Assembly: GCA_018268695.1 (NCBI GenBank)
Contig: JAFDWD010000459.1
Coordinates: 1-15,378 of the forward strand
Reading direction: 5' to 3'
Length of the DNA: 15,378 nucleotides
Source of the DNA: Actinomycetota bacterium
Lineage (GTDB): Bacteria > Actinomycetota > Thermoleophilia > Solirubrobacterales > 70-9
Part shown: piece by piece, positions 1 to 6,418 of the stretch
Position numbering within the stretch: position 1 is the stretch's first letter
Layout of the letters: every line of letters starts with the position of its first letter
Translations under genes and position numbers: made by a program
Notes under the pieces: model-generated
What the model was told of the DNA's origin: nothing
Seen by the model: only the letters and a program-made list of their open reading frames with translations
The model's database searches: none

Positions 1-824
1 AGGGCCTTCGCCATCGCCACGTCGCGGTCGGCGGTGTCGGCACCGGTGTCGAGTGACCAGGCGGCGCGCAGCACCGCCGGGGCAGCGAACTCGATCCCGA
101 GCAGGGAGTCGGCCAGGTGGTGTTTGACCGCCTGGAAGGTCCCGATCGGGACGCCGAACTGGCGCCGCTCCTCGGCGTAGGCCACCGCCATCGCGAGCAG
201 CGCCCGGGACAGGCCGATCAGCTGCGCCGCCGCACCCAGCGCGCCGCGCTGCCAGGCCGCCAGGCAGTCCTCGTCGGAGGCGCCGAGGGCCTCCCCGGCG
301 ATGTCCCCCGTGAGCACGCCGAGCTGTCGTGCGCCGTCGATCGAGGGTGCGGGCGCCAGTTCGGCGGCGGTCAGTCGTGACACCGGCCCGCCCTGCCGCT
401 CGGCGACGAGGACCAGGCCCGCGTCCCCCGCCCACGGCACCTGGTCGGCGCCGTCGAGGGCGCAGGCCACGAGCAGCTCCCCCGCCACGATCCGCTCGAC
501 CGCATCGGTGTCCCCGGCCGCCGCCAGGAGCGGCGCGGCGACGAAGGCGGTCTCGACGATCGGCAGCGGCAGCGCCACCCGTCCGGCCTCCTCCAGCAGC
601 GGCACCAGGTCGCAGGCACCGAGCCCGAGGCCGCCCGCCTCCTCCGGCAAGGCGGCGCCGAGCACGCCCATCTCGGCGAGCTTTTCCCAGGCGGCCGCGA
701 CCCGCGGCGCGCCCGCGCCGCCTTCCCAGGCGTCGCGCACGACCGCCGGCTTGCACTCGTGCGAGAGAAGGTCACGGACGGCGTCGCGCAGCGCCGTCTG
801 GTCGTCGTTCAGGGCGAAACGCAT
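1..824 (-). CDS. acyl-CoA dehydrogenase, beta-type subunit (FadE32-like by position), 3' end outside window
   Basis: About 274 residues are visible from an ATG at 824-822 (MRFALNDDQTALRDAV...). The frame stays open to the left edge, so the C-terminus is missing. The N-terminal helical domain has an LPEEAGGLGLG segment at about residues 73-83. The middle beta domain looks short. The C-terminal domain begins with YAEERRQFGVPIGTFQAVKH (about 214-233), the acyl-CoA dehydrogenase (ACAD) FAD-contact signature. Steroid ACADs are alpha2beta2 heterotetramers encoded by adjacent genes. The reduced middle domain and the position 7 bp after a complete alpha-type ACAD fit the beta subunit, which would dehydrogenate a steroid-derived acyl-CoA using FAD. 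The preceding gene ends AGG AAG TGA, which supplies a Shine-Dalgarno-like AGGAAG and suggests translational coupling. Family membership is firm. The FadE32 assignment rests on M. tuberculosis fadE31-fadE32 gene order, so IpdE2/FadE33 remains possible. Confidence 0.85.
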   Translation of the reverse strand, partial: MRFALNDDQTALRDAVRDLLSHECKPAVVRDAWEGGAGAPRVAAAWEKLAEMGVLGAALPEEAGGLGLGACDLVPLLEEAGRVALPLPIVETAFVAAPLLAAAGDTDAVERIVAGELLVACALDGADQVPWAGDAGLVLVAERQGGPVSRLTAAELAPAPSIDGARQLGVLTGDIAGEALGASDEDCLAAWQRGALGAAAQLIGLSRALLAMAVAYAEERRQFGVPIGTFQAVKHHLADSLLGIEFAAPAVLRAAWSLDTGADTADRDVAMAKA

Positions 825-831
825 GGCGTCC

Positions 832-1968
832 TCACTTCCTCGGCAGGCCGAGCAGTCGCTCGGCGACGATGTTGCGCTGGATCTCGTTGGTGCCCGCGTA
901 GATCGGGCCGGCCAGGGCGAAGAGGAAGCCGCGGCTCCAGGGCCCGTCGACCTCGGCCGCCGGCCCGAGCAGGTCGAGTGCCGTCTCCTGGAGGCGCACG
1001 TCGAGCTCCGACCAGAAGATCTTGTTGAGGCTCGACCGCGCGCCCGGCGAGCCGCCCTCGCTGATCGTGGTCACCTGTTCGAGCGTGAACAGCTGGTAGG
1101 CCTCGGCGTCGATCCAGGCGCGGGCGACGCGGTCGCGCAGCAGCGGCCCGGCCGCCTCGCCGCGCTCTTCGGCCAGCTCGATCAGTCGCTCGGCGGCGGA
1201 GAGGAAGCGGCCCGGGGAGCGCAGGGTGAGGCCGCGCTCGGACCCGGTCGTCGCCATCGCCACCTTCCAGCCCGCGTCGACCTCGCCGATCACCGCGCCG
1301 TCGGGGACGAAGGCGTCCTCGAGGAAGACCTCGGCGAAGCCCTCGTCGCCGTCCAGCCGCTCGAAACCGCGCACCGTCACGCCGTCGAGGTCGAGCGGGA
1401 CCATGAAGTAGCTGAGCCCGCGGTGGCGCTCGGACTCCGGGTCGGTGCGGAAGAGCCCGAACATGTGGGTGCAGAAGGCGCCCCGGGTGGTCCAGGTCTT
1501 CTGCCCGGTCAGCCGCCAGCCGCCCGCCGCCTCGTCGCGCACCGCGCGGCTCTTCGTCGCCGCCAGGTCGGACCCGGCGCCGGGCTCCGACCAGCCCTGG
1601 CACCAGAGGTCCTCGGCCGCCGCCATCCGCGGCAGGATCCGGTCCTGCTGCTCGGGCGTGCCGAAGTCGAAGAGGGTGGGGGCAAGGAGGAAGATCCCGT
1701 TCTGGGTGACCCGCATCGGCGCCCCGGCGCGGTAGTACTCTTCCTCGAAGATCAGCCACTCCCAGAGCGTCGCGTCGCGCCCGCCGTAGGCCTGCGGCCA
1801 GGAGACGACCGCCCAGCGCGCCTCGAACAGGCGCTTCTCCCACTCCAGGTGCTGGGCGAACCCCGCCGCGGTGTCGCCGGACTCGAGCTCGCCCGGGACG
1901 TTCGCCTCGAGCCACTCGCGCGCCTCGGCGCGAAAGGCCTCCTCGCTCTCGCCGTAGGTGAGATCCAC
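832..1968 (-). CDS. fadE31: acyl-CoA dehydrogenase, FadE31-like alpha subunit
   Basis: This is a complete 378-aa ACAD with a GTG start. It removes two hydrogens from an acyl-CoA, passing electrons to FAD. Visible motifs are LWCQGWSEPGAGSDLA (121-136, FAD/substrate-loop signature), GQKTWTTRG (155-163), SERG with E244 where the steroid/long-chain-type catalytic Glu normally sits, and the C-terminal IYAGTNEIQRNIVAERLLG signature (356-374). The N-terminal segments FEEEYYRAGAP and FGTPEQQDRILP closely resemble what I recall of M. tuberculosis FadE31 in the KstR2 regulon. The GTG is chosen because it lies 3 nt after the echA20 stop and a perfect AAGGAGG (1977-1983, inside the last echA20 codons) is 8 nt upstream, implying coupled translation. 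It probably pairs with the beta-type ACAD downstream. The exact substrate is not known from sequence; a late HIP-derived acyl-CoA is inferred. Confidence 0.9.
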   Translation of the reverse strand: MDLTYGESEEAFRAEAREWLEANVPGELESGDTAAGFAQHLEWEKRLFEARWAVVSWPQAYGGRDATLWEWLIFEEEYYRAGAPMRVTQNGIFLLAPTLFDFGTPEQQDRILPRMAAAEDLWCQGWSEPGAGSDLAATKSRAVRDEAAGGWRLTGQKTWTTRGAFCTHMFGLFRTDPESERHRGLSYFMVPLDLDGVTVRGFERLDGDEGFAEVFLEDAFVPDGAVIGEVDAGWKVAMATTGSERGLTLRSPGRFLSAAERLIELAEERGEAAGPLLRDRVARAWIDAEAYQLFTLEQVTTISEGGSPGARSSLNKIFWSELDVRLQETALDLLGPAAEVDGPWSRGFLFALAGPIYAGTNEIQRNIVAERLLGLPRK

Positions 1969-1971
1969 GTC

Positions 1972-2724
1972 TCAGCCCTCCTTGCCGAACTCGTCGCGGA
2001 CCTTGTCGGCGACGCCGGAGAGGTTCAGCTCGAAGGTGAAGCCCTGCTCGTAGCGGTAGCTGCGGCGCACGTCCCAGAGGTCGATCCCGTTCAGGGACTC
2101 CTTCGCCGCGCGGATCACGGTCGGGTCCTTCGCCGCGATCTGGGCGGCGACGCCGCGGGCCGCCTCGCGCAGGCGCCCCGGCTCGACCACCTCGAGCACC
2201 GAGCCGAACTCCTTCAGCTCCTGCGCCGTCGCGGTCGCCGAGGTGTACATCATCGCCCGCGCCTTGTGCTGGGGGACGAGGCGGGAGAGGTGGGTGGCGG
2301 CACCGAGCGCGCCGCGGTCGACCTCGGGCAGGCCGAAGGTGGCGTCCTCGGCGGCGACGATCACGTCGGCGTTGCCGGTCAGGCCGATCCCGCCGCCGAG
2401 GCAGAAGCCGTTGACCGCGGCGATCACCGGGACCGCGCACTCGTACACCGCCGCGAACGCCTCGAAGCAGCCGCGGTTGGCCCCGATCAGCGCCGTCTGC
2501 CCCTCGCGCTGGATCTCCTTGATGTCGACGCCGGCGTTGAAGCCGCGCCCCGCGGCGGCGAGGATCACGACGCGGACGCTCTCGTCCTCGCCTAGCCCGC
2601 GCACGGTCCGCGCCAGCTCGAACCAGCCGGCGACGGTCAGGGCGTTGACCGGCGGGTAGTCGACGACGACCTCGGCGACGCCGTCCTCGCCGACCGTCGC
2701 GGTGATCTTGCCGGGCTCGCTCAT
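1972..2724 (-). CDS. echA20: EchA20-like crotonase, ring D-cleaving HIEC-CoA hydrolase
   Basis: This 250-aa crotonase closely resembles M. tuberculosis EchA20 as I recall it: YPPVNAL near the N-terminus, GRGFNAGVDIKE at 59-70 (oxyanion-hole strand), VNGFCLGGGIGL at 104-115 (second oxyanion hole), and FGLPEVDRGALGAATHLSRL at 130-149 (active-site region). The C-terminal QGFTFELNLSGVAD segment is also EchA20-like and unlike ordinary enoyl-CoA hydratases. EchA20 is reported to hydrolyse ring D of the bicyclic HIEC-CoA, giving COCHEA-CoA, the substrate of IpdAB. ATG at 2724 is preceded by GAGGAGGAATCG, a strong ribosome site. It is second in the minus-strand operon, 28 nt after ipdF. In M. tuberculosis echA20 sits beside ipdAB, whereas here it is on the other arm of the locus with ipdF. 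Confidence 0.93.
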   Translation of the reverse strand: MSEPGKITATVGEDGVAEVVVDYPPVNALTVAGWFELARTVRGLGEDESVRVVILAAAGRGFNAGVDIKEIQREGQTALIGANRGCFEAFAAVYECAVPVIAAVNGFCLGGGIGLTGNADVIVAAEDATFGLPEVDRGALGAATHLSRLVPQHKARAMMYTSATATAQELKEFGSVLEVVEPGRLREAARGVAAQIAAKDPTVIRAAKESLNGIDLWDVRRSYRYEQGFTFELNLSGVADKVRDEFGKEG

Positions 2725-2752
2725 CGATTCCTCCTCGGGAGTGGCTGAGAGT

Positions 2753-3547
2753 TCAGGGGTGCTGGCTGGAGACCGAGACGACCTCGCCCGTCATGTAGGA
2801 CGAGTAGTCGCTGGCCAGGAAGACGATCGTCGTCGCGACCTCCCACGGCTCGGCCGAGCGGCCGAAGGCCTCGGCCGCCGCGAGCCGGTCGAGCAGCTCC
2901 TGGGGGGCGGAGCGGGCGAGGTTCTCGTGGATCGCGATGCTTGGGGCGACGCAGTTGACCCGCACGCCGCTGCCGGCGACGTCCAACGCCGCGCAGCGGG
3001 TCAGCGCCATCACGCCGGCCTTTGCTGCCGCGTAGTGGGCCTGGCCGGGTTGGGCGCGCCAGCCGAGCACCGAGGCGTTGTTGATGACCACGCCGGAGCC
3101 GCGCGGGGCCATGTGGCGGAGCGCCGCGCGGGTGCAACGGAAGGTGCCGTTCAGGGTCACGTCGAGGACCGTCGACCATTCCTCGTCGCTCATCTCGAGG
3201 ATGCTGCGCTCGCCGCCGAGGCCCGCGTTGTTCACCATCACTTCGATCCGGCCGAGGCCGTCGACCGCGGCGTCGACGAGCGCCCCGACCTGCTCCTCGA
3301 CGGTGACGTCGCAAGGGATCGCCAGCGGCGCGCGACCCGTTTCGGAGGCGAGCAGCTCGGCGGCCTCGCCGAGGCGCTGCTCGTGGCGGTCGGAGATCGC
3401 CACCGTGGCGCCCTCCTGGGCGCAGCGCAGCGCCGTCGCGTAACCGATCCCGGTGCCCGCGGCGACGGTCACCAGCACCGACTTGCCCTCGAGCAGGCGG
3501 TGTCCGGGAGGCGGGGAGGGGATAGTTCCAGGTCGGTCGTCAGGCAC
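2753..3547 (-). CDS. ipdF: IpdF-like short-chain dehydrogenase (5-hydroxy-HIC-CoA oxidoreductase)
   Basis: This is a 264-aa classical SDR. Visible features are a cofactor loop AAGTGIG at 29-35 (with A29 where most SDRs have TG), NNAG at 106-109, and catalytic S159, Y172 and K176 (NNASVLGW...HYAAAKAG). The C-terminal half (WRAQPGQAHYAAAKAGVMAL, FLASDYSSYMTGEVVSVS) and the SQHP terminus are nearly identical to what I recall of M. tuberculosis IpdF (Rv3559c). IpdF is reported to oxidise the ring hydroxyl of 5-OH-HIC-CoA to the ketone after side-chain beta-oxidation. It is first in the minus-strand operon and transcribed away from a KstR2-like operator whose near edge is 32 nt from the start. The GTG at 3547 is the only sensible start; a nearby ATG at 3554 is out of frame and hits a stop. 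No strong Shine-Dalgarno is present. Confidence 0.92.
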   Translation of the reverse strand: MPDDRPGTIPSPPPGHRLLEGKSVLVTVAAGTGIGYATALRCAQEGATVAISDRHEQRLGEAAELLASETGRAPLAIPCDVTVEEQVGALVDAAVDGLGRIEVMVNNAGLGGERSILEMSDEEWSTVLDVTLNGTFRCTRAALRHMAPRGSGVVINNASVLGWRAQPGQAHYAAAKAGVMALTRCAALDVAGSGVRVNCVAPSIAIHENLARSAPQELLDRLAAAEAFGRSAEPWEVATTIVFLASDYSSYMTGEVVSVSSQHP

Positions 3548-3555
3548 GCTTCATC

Positions 3556-3584
3556 AGCTTAGTCGCGGTTGCCTAACCTAGCAA
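3556..3584 (-). promoter_or_regulatory. candidate ipdF promoter
   Basis: On the minus strand, TTGCTA (3584-3579) and TAAGCT (3561-3556) are separated by 17 nt. The expected start point is at or within a base or two of the ipdF GTG at 3547, so the transcript would be nearly leaderless, which fits the weak ribosome site. The -35 half lies inside the KstR2-like operator, so bound repressor would block it. This is pattern matching only. Confidence 0.4.
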
Positions 3585-3597
3585 GCGCTTGATAGAT
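3569..3597 (+). promoter_or_regulatory. candidate promoter of the 3620 SDR
   Basis: TTGCCT (3569-3574) and ATAGAT (3592-3597) are separated by 17 nt. The KstR2-like operator occupies the spacer and touches the -10 element, a classic repression geometry. The start point would fall near 3604, leaving room for the GGAGAGGAGAG ribosome site before the GTG at 3620. Confidence 0.45.
3578..3595. promoter_or_regulatory. KstR2-type operator between divergent operons
   Basis: AGCAAGCGCTTGAT at 3580-3593 matches the KstR2 consensus AnCAAGnnCTTGnT at every fixed position. Complementarity continues two more pairs on each side, so 3578-3595 is an 18-bp inverted repeat with a single mismatched pair. It lies in the 72-bp gap between ipdF (minus) and the SDR at 3620 (plus) and overlaps candidate promoters in both directions. 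KstR2 is a TetR-family repressor released by HIP-CoA in mycobacteria. The regulator gene itself is not in this window. Confidence 0.85.
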
Positions 3598-3619
3598 TCA
3601 CGGACGGAGAGGAGAGTCG

Positions 3620-4345
3620 GTGACGAACTTGGATCAAACCCGGACCGCCCTGGTCAGCGGCGCCGCCAGCGACATCGGCCGCGCCGTCTGCGAGGCACTG
3701 GTCGGGGCCGGCGCGACCGTCCTCGCGACCGATCTGCCGGGCGAGCGGCTCGACGCGCTGGCCGCCGATCTCGGGATCGAGGCGATCGCCGCCGATCTCA
3801 CCGACCCCGCCGCGGCGGCGGCCTTCGCCGAGCGTCCGGTCGACGTCCTCGCCGCGGTCGCCGGCCTGCCCGTGGTCGAGCGCTTCGTCGAGAGCGACCC
3901 GTCCGGGTGGGAGCTCCTCTGGCAGGTCAACCTGCGCGCGCCGATGTTGCTGACCCACTCGCTGCTCCCCGGGATGAGCGAGCGCGGTTGGGGTCGGCTC
4001 GTCTACGTCTCCTCCGACAGCGCCCGCGCCGGCGCCGGCGGCGAGGCGGTCTACGCGGCGGCGAAGGCGGGCCTCCTCGGGTTCGCCAAATCGATCGCCC
4101 GCGAGGCGGCTCGCGGCGGCGTCACCGCGAACGTCGTCTGCCCCGGCCCGATCGACACCGAGCGCTCCCGGGCGATCCTCGAGGAGCGCCCGCGTCTGCG
4201 CGAGAGCCTGATCAAGGCGATCCCGGTGGGCGCCCTCGGCACCCCCGGCGATGTCGCCGCGGCCGTCGCCTACCTCGCCTCGCCCGCCGCGGGGTTCGTC
4301 ACCGGGCAGACGCTGAGCGTCAACGGCGGCATCACGATGAGCTGA
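3620..4345 (+). CDS. short-chain dehydrogenase/reductase, putative steroid catabolism
   Basis: This is a 241-aa classical SDR with a GTG start preceded by GGAGAGGAGAG. It has cofactor loop SGAASDIGRA (13-22), D38 after the second strand (NAD(H) preference would be inferred), and an SDR active site N104, S131/S132, Y145 and K149 (VSSDSARAG...VYAAAKAG). The usual NNAG loop after strand four is replaced by AVAG (79-82). The PGPIDTERSR region and GFVTGQTLSVNGG terminus are typical of 3-hydroxyacyl-CoA, BadH-like or FabG-like dehydrogenases. It is the first gene of the plus-strand unit directly under a KstR2-like operator, so a beta-oxidation or ring-hydroxyl redox step on a HIP-derived CoA ester is inferred. 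I cannot assign a specific characterised orthologue. Confidence 0.82.
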   Translation: MTNLDQTRTALVSGAASDIGRAVCEALVGAGATVLATDLPGERLDALAADLGIEAIAADLTDPAAAAAFAERPVDVLAAVAGLPVVERFVESDPSGWELLWQVNLRAPMLLTHSLLPGMSERGWGRLVYVSSDSARAGAGGEAVYAAAKAGLLGFAKSIAREAARGGVTANVVCPGPIDTERSRAILEERPRLRESLIKAIPVGALGTPGDVAAAVAYLASPAAGFVTGQTLSVNGGITMS

Positions 4346-4372
4346 GTGACCTACCGATGAAGGGGAGATGAC

Positions 4373-5245
4373 ATGGAGATAGTCGACGCACACGTCCACC
4401 TCTGGCAGCCCTCGGCGCGCCCTTGGTATCCGGCGATGCAGGACCCCGAGGCGGCCAAGGCCTTCGCCGGCCTCGGCGACGTCACCCGCATGGCCCGCGA
4501 CTTCCTGCCGCAGCAGCTGCGCGAGGAGACCTCGGCGGTCGAGCTGCTCGGCCTCGTCCACGTCAGCGCCGTGAGCGCCCCGCGCGTCCAGCTTGAGGAG
4601 CTGCCGTGGGTCGAAGGCGTGCTCGACGAGATCGGGCTGCCGGCGGCGACGATCGGGGCGCTGGAACCCGAGCAGAGCCGGGCGGCCCTGGAGGCCGACC
4701 TCGAGGCCCAGTCCGCGAGCCCGCGCTTCCGCGGCATCCGCGTCCTCACCGGCCTCGACCCCGCGGGCGGGACCGCCGCCGACATCTGCGCCGCGCTCGA
4801 CCAGCGCGATCTGGTCTTCGACCTCGTCGCCCACCCGGCCACCGCGGGCGCCTTCGCGACGCTGCTGGAATCGTGGCCCGACCTCCACGTGGTGCTCGAG
4901 CACTCGGGCTGGCCGACCGCGGTCGACGCCGACGGACTGGCCGAGTGGCGGGCGGGGATCGACCGGCTCGCGGCGCTCCCGCACGTCGACTGCAAGGTCT
5001 CCGGGCTCGGCATGGCGACCCATTCGCTCGACGCCGAGACCCTGCGCCCCTGGATCGAGGGCTGCCTCGAGGCCTTCGGCCCCGGGCGCTGCCTCTTCGG
5101 CGGCAACTTCCCGGTCGAGGCCATGTATGGGGACTACGCGACCCTGATCGACTCCGTGTCGGCCGCCGTCGCCGGCCTCGACGAGGCCGACCGTCGCGCC
5201 TTCTTCGTCGACAACGCGCGCCGCGCCTACGGCCTCGGTGGCTAG
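4373..5245 (+). CDS. amidohydrolase family 2 (COG3618, lactonase-like TIM barrel)
   Basis: This 290-aa protein opens with VDAHVHLWQP (4-13), the D-x-H-x-H motif of metal-dependent hydrolases, with H7 and H9. It continues with H154 (LVAHPAT), H177 (VLEHSGWP) and a C-terminal CLFGGNFPVE (240-249). COG3618 members include L-fucono- and L-rhamnono-lactonases and 2-pyrone-4,6-dicarboxylate lactonase. In these the last motif is usually GSDWP with a catalytic Asp; here N245 replaces it, a variant I also associate with other COG3618 proteins. A good AAGGGGAG ribosome site precedes the ATG, 27 nt after the upstream SDR stop, so the two are probably cotranscribed from the KstR2-controlled promoter. Such a protein is not part of the known core ipd set. 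A lactone-hydrolysing role on a HIP derivative is hypothetical. Confidence 0.8.
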   Translation: MEIVDAHVHLWQPSARPWYPAMQDPEAAKAFAGLGDVTRMARDFLPQQLREETSAVELLGLVHVSAVSAPRVQLEELPWVEGVLDEIGLPAATIGALEPEQSRAALEADLEAQSASPRFRGIRVLTGLDPAGGTAADICAALDQRDLVFDLVAHPATAGAFATLLESWPDLHVVLEHSGWPTAVDADGLAEWRAGIDRLAALPHVDCKVSGLGMATHSLDAETLRPWIEGCLEAFGPGRCLFGGNFPVEAMYGDYATLIDSVSAAVAGLDEADRRAFFVDNARRAYGLGG

Positions 5246-5269
5246 ATGGGGCGGCCGTCCGAGGGCGGT

Positions 5270-5327
5270 GTCCTGGGCGTCTCATGGACGTCCTGGCAGG
5301 CTGTGACCTCCATGAGACGCCCAGGAC
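5270..5327. repeat. perfect 19-bp inverted repeat (stem-loop) just after the amidohydrolase gene
   Basis: Arms at 5270-5288 and 5309-5327 are exact reverse complements, with a 20-nt loop. The arm contains the module GACGCCCAGGACG (or its complement), which also occurs at 12896-12908. It begins 24 nt after the amidohydrolase stop. Position suggests transcript-end stabilisation or termination, but no T-run follows, so a repeat-element origin is as likely. Confidence 0.85.
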
Positions 5328-5430
5328 GGGCGGGGTTCGGTGGGAAGGTGGCACGGGTCCAGGCGGAGGTCGGACTTACGTCGGAGTTCCGCGCGGGAGA
5401 TGCCACGAAGAGCCCCGGGGAGCTCGGATC

Positions 5431-5614
5431 CGTCACGAAGACGCCACGAACTCCACACTTCCACGCGTCTTCCTCTTGTTGTCGGGCTCGAGAAAGAGGC
5501 CCGAGAACGCGCTGCATGCATTTACCACCATATAGGGGGGTGAATGCATGCAGCGCGAAAGTCCGTGTTGTCCAACACGCACGGAAGCGTGGAGTTCGTG
5601 GCGTCTTAGTGACG
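5431..5614. repeat. long inverted repeat, 38-bp arms (34/38 matched), possible MITE-like or folded element
   Basis: Arms at 5431-5468 and 5577-5614 are reverse complements at 34 of 38 positions, including an unbroken 19-bp core (AAGACGCCACGAACTCCAC at 5438-5456). They enclose 108 bp that itself contains a second inverted repeat (5508-5557) and two small hairpins (TCGGGC/GCCCGA near 5482-5504 and CGTGTTG/CAACACG at 5564-5579). No target-site duplication is evident at either edge and no transposase is present. The arms' substitutions are compatible with an old element under drift or with base-pair-preserving change in a structured RNA. Confidence 0.8.
5508..5557. repeat. nested inverted repeat with 19-bp arms
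   Basis: Arms 5508-5526 and 5539-5557 pair at 18 of 19 positions; the single difference would be a G-U pair in RNA. The loop is 12 nt (ACCATATAGGGG). Each arm contains the self-complementary TGCATGCA. This is the AT-richest point of the local sequence and the symmetric centre of the larger 5431-5614 repeat. Confidence 0.85.
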
Positions 5615-5699
5615 AGGTCTGAGACCCGTGGCGGATACGTGTCACTCCCGCGCGGGATCCGTGACTCCCGTCCCGACCCTCGTCCTTTCCCCGCGCTCC

Positions 5700-5751
5700 C
5701 GGCCGTCCCGGCCACGGCCACAGCCTGCCCGGGCCGTGGACGGGACGGCCG
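5700..5751. repeat. GC-rich inverted repeat, 20-bp arms (19/20)
   Basis: Arms 5700-5719 and 5732-5751 pair at 19 of 20 positions around a 12-nt loop. It ends about 97 bp before the gamma-carbonic-anhydrase-like start. The stem would be extremely stable in RNA. No T-tract follows. It shares base 5751 with a smaller GTGTC/GACAC hairpin, so the two could compete. Confidence 0.8.
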
Positions 5752-5847
5752 TGTCAGCCGACACCCCGTGCGTCCCTTGCCCATCCCTCACCACCTCCTG
5801 GGCCGAACGCGTGCAACCAACGTGCCGGTGGCGACCCGAGGCGTGCG

Positions 5848-6414
5848 GTGACGGTCTCGGCGCTCGGGGACAAGGTCCCGCGGCTCGATCCGACCGCCTG
5901 GGTCCACCCCGACGCGACGATCATCGGCGATGTCGAGATCGGCGCCCGGTCGACCATCTGGCCGGGCGCGGTGCTGCGCGGGGACTTCGGTGCGATCCGG
6001 ATCGGCGCCCGCACCTCGATCCAGGACAACGCGGTGATCCACGCCGCGCCCTGGGCCCCGACCGTGGTCGGCGACGAGTGCGTGATCGCGCACCTCGCCT
6101 TCATCGAGACCGCGGTCGTCGGCAACCGCTGCCTCGTCGCGGTCGGCGCCCAGGTGCTGCCCGGGGCGACCCTCCGGGACGGATCGACCGCCGCCGCCGG
6201 CGCCGTCCTCGCGAACTCGCTGGAGGTGCCGAGCGGGTACCGGGCGCAGGGCGTCCCCGCCAAGCTGGTGTCGGCGGCGAATCCGGGACCCGAGTACATC
6301 GCCCGGGGCGCGGTCGACTACGCGGCGATCGCGGGGCGCTATCTCGCCGCCGGGATCGGTTCGACCGGCGCCGAGATCACGGCCGCGCTTGACCGGAAGG
6401 CCGGATGCAAATAG
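5848..6414 (+). CDS. gamma-carbonic anhydrase-like left-handed beta-helix protein
   Basis: This 188-aa protein consists of hexapeptide repeats (for example ATIIGDVEIGARSTIWPGAV) followed by a C-terminal helix, the layout of the gamma-CA/PaaY/YrdA family. Family-conserved residues are present: VLRGD (42-46, with R44 and D46), IQDN (58-61) and VIH (63-65). Of the three zinc-ligand histidines, H65 and H82 (IAHLAFIE) are found, but the third position (usually GHxxxxH) is E87. It therefore may bind metal differently or not be a carbonic anhydrase. The GTG start has GAGG 6 nt upstream. It sits between the structured region and the KstR2-like operator of ipdA. I recall a gamma-CA-like gene (Rv3525c) within the M. 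tuberculosis cholesterol region, so an association with steroid clusters is plausible. Alternative: a CoA-thioesterase or acyltransferase-like role, as suggested for PaaY. Confidence 0.85.
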   Translation: MTVSALGDKVPRLDPTAWVHPDATIIGDVEIGARSTIWPGAVLRGDFGAIRIGARTSIQDNAVIHAAPWAPTVVGDECVIAHLAFIETAVVGNRCLVAVGAQVLPGATLRDGSTAAAGAVLANSLEVPSGYRAQGVPAKLVSAANPGPEYIARGAVDYAAIAGRYLAAGIGSTGAEITAALDRKAGCK

Positions 6415-6418
6415 TCTC

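Larger units (their letters stand above)
5246..5847. other. 602-bp gene-free stretch made of successive inverted repeats
   Basis: No open frame here looks like a protein gene; the short frames have no family-like sequence. The stretch holds three separate inverted repeats and one nested inside the second, listed individually: 5270-5327, 5431-5614 (with 5508-5557 inside it), and 5700-5751. Weaker complementarity extends the central one outward to about 5389-5655, where 11-bp arms at 5389-5399 and 5645-5655 match exactly. The centre (5511-5550) is locally AT-richer than anything nearby. Flanking genes both read rightward, so this is not a convergent terminator. No clear oligo-T tract follows any stem. 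A short GTGTC/GACAC hairpin (5751-5764) abuts the last repeat. Confidence 0.75.

Noticed and set aside
301..2595. 764-codon open frame on the plus strand across the acyl-CoA dehydrogenase and echA20 genes
   Set aside because: It is antisense to three clearly recognisable proteins, has Arg/Ala/Gly-rich composition without any family motif, and is the expected long shadow frame of very GC-rich DNA.
3578..5023. 481-codon minus-strand frame opposite the SDR and amidohydrolase
   Set aside because: It is a shadow of two real plus-strand genes with motifs; it would also run into the KstR2-type operator.
5270..5327. Classical intrinsic terminator
   Set aside because: The stem is perfect but no run of T follows on either strand.
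5431..5614. CRISPR array or insertion sequence with transposase
   Set aside because: The repeats are inverted, not regularly spaced direct repeats, and no transposase or cas gene is present.
5246..5851. Short frames of 60-200 codons in the structured intergenic stretch
   Set aside because: They cross the inverted repeats, show no family-like sequence, and exist on both strands equally, as expected from palindromic GC-rich DNA.
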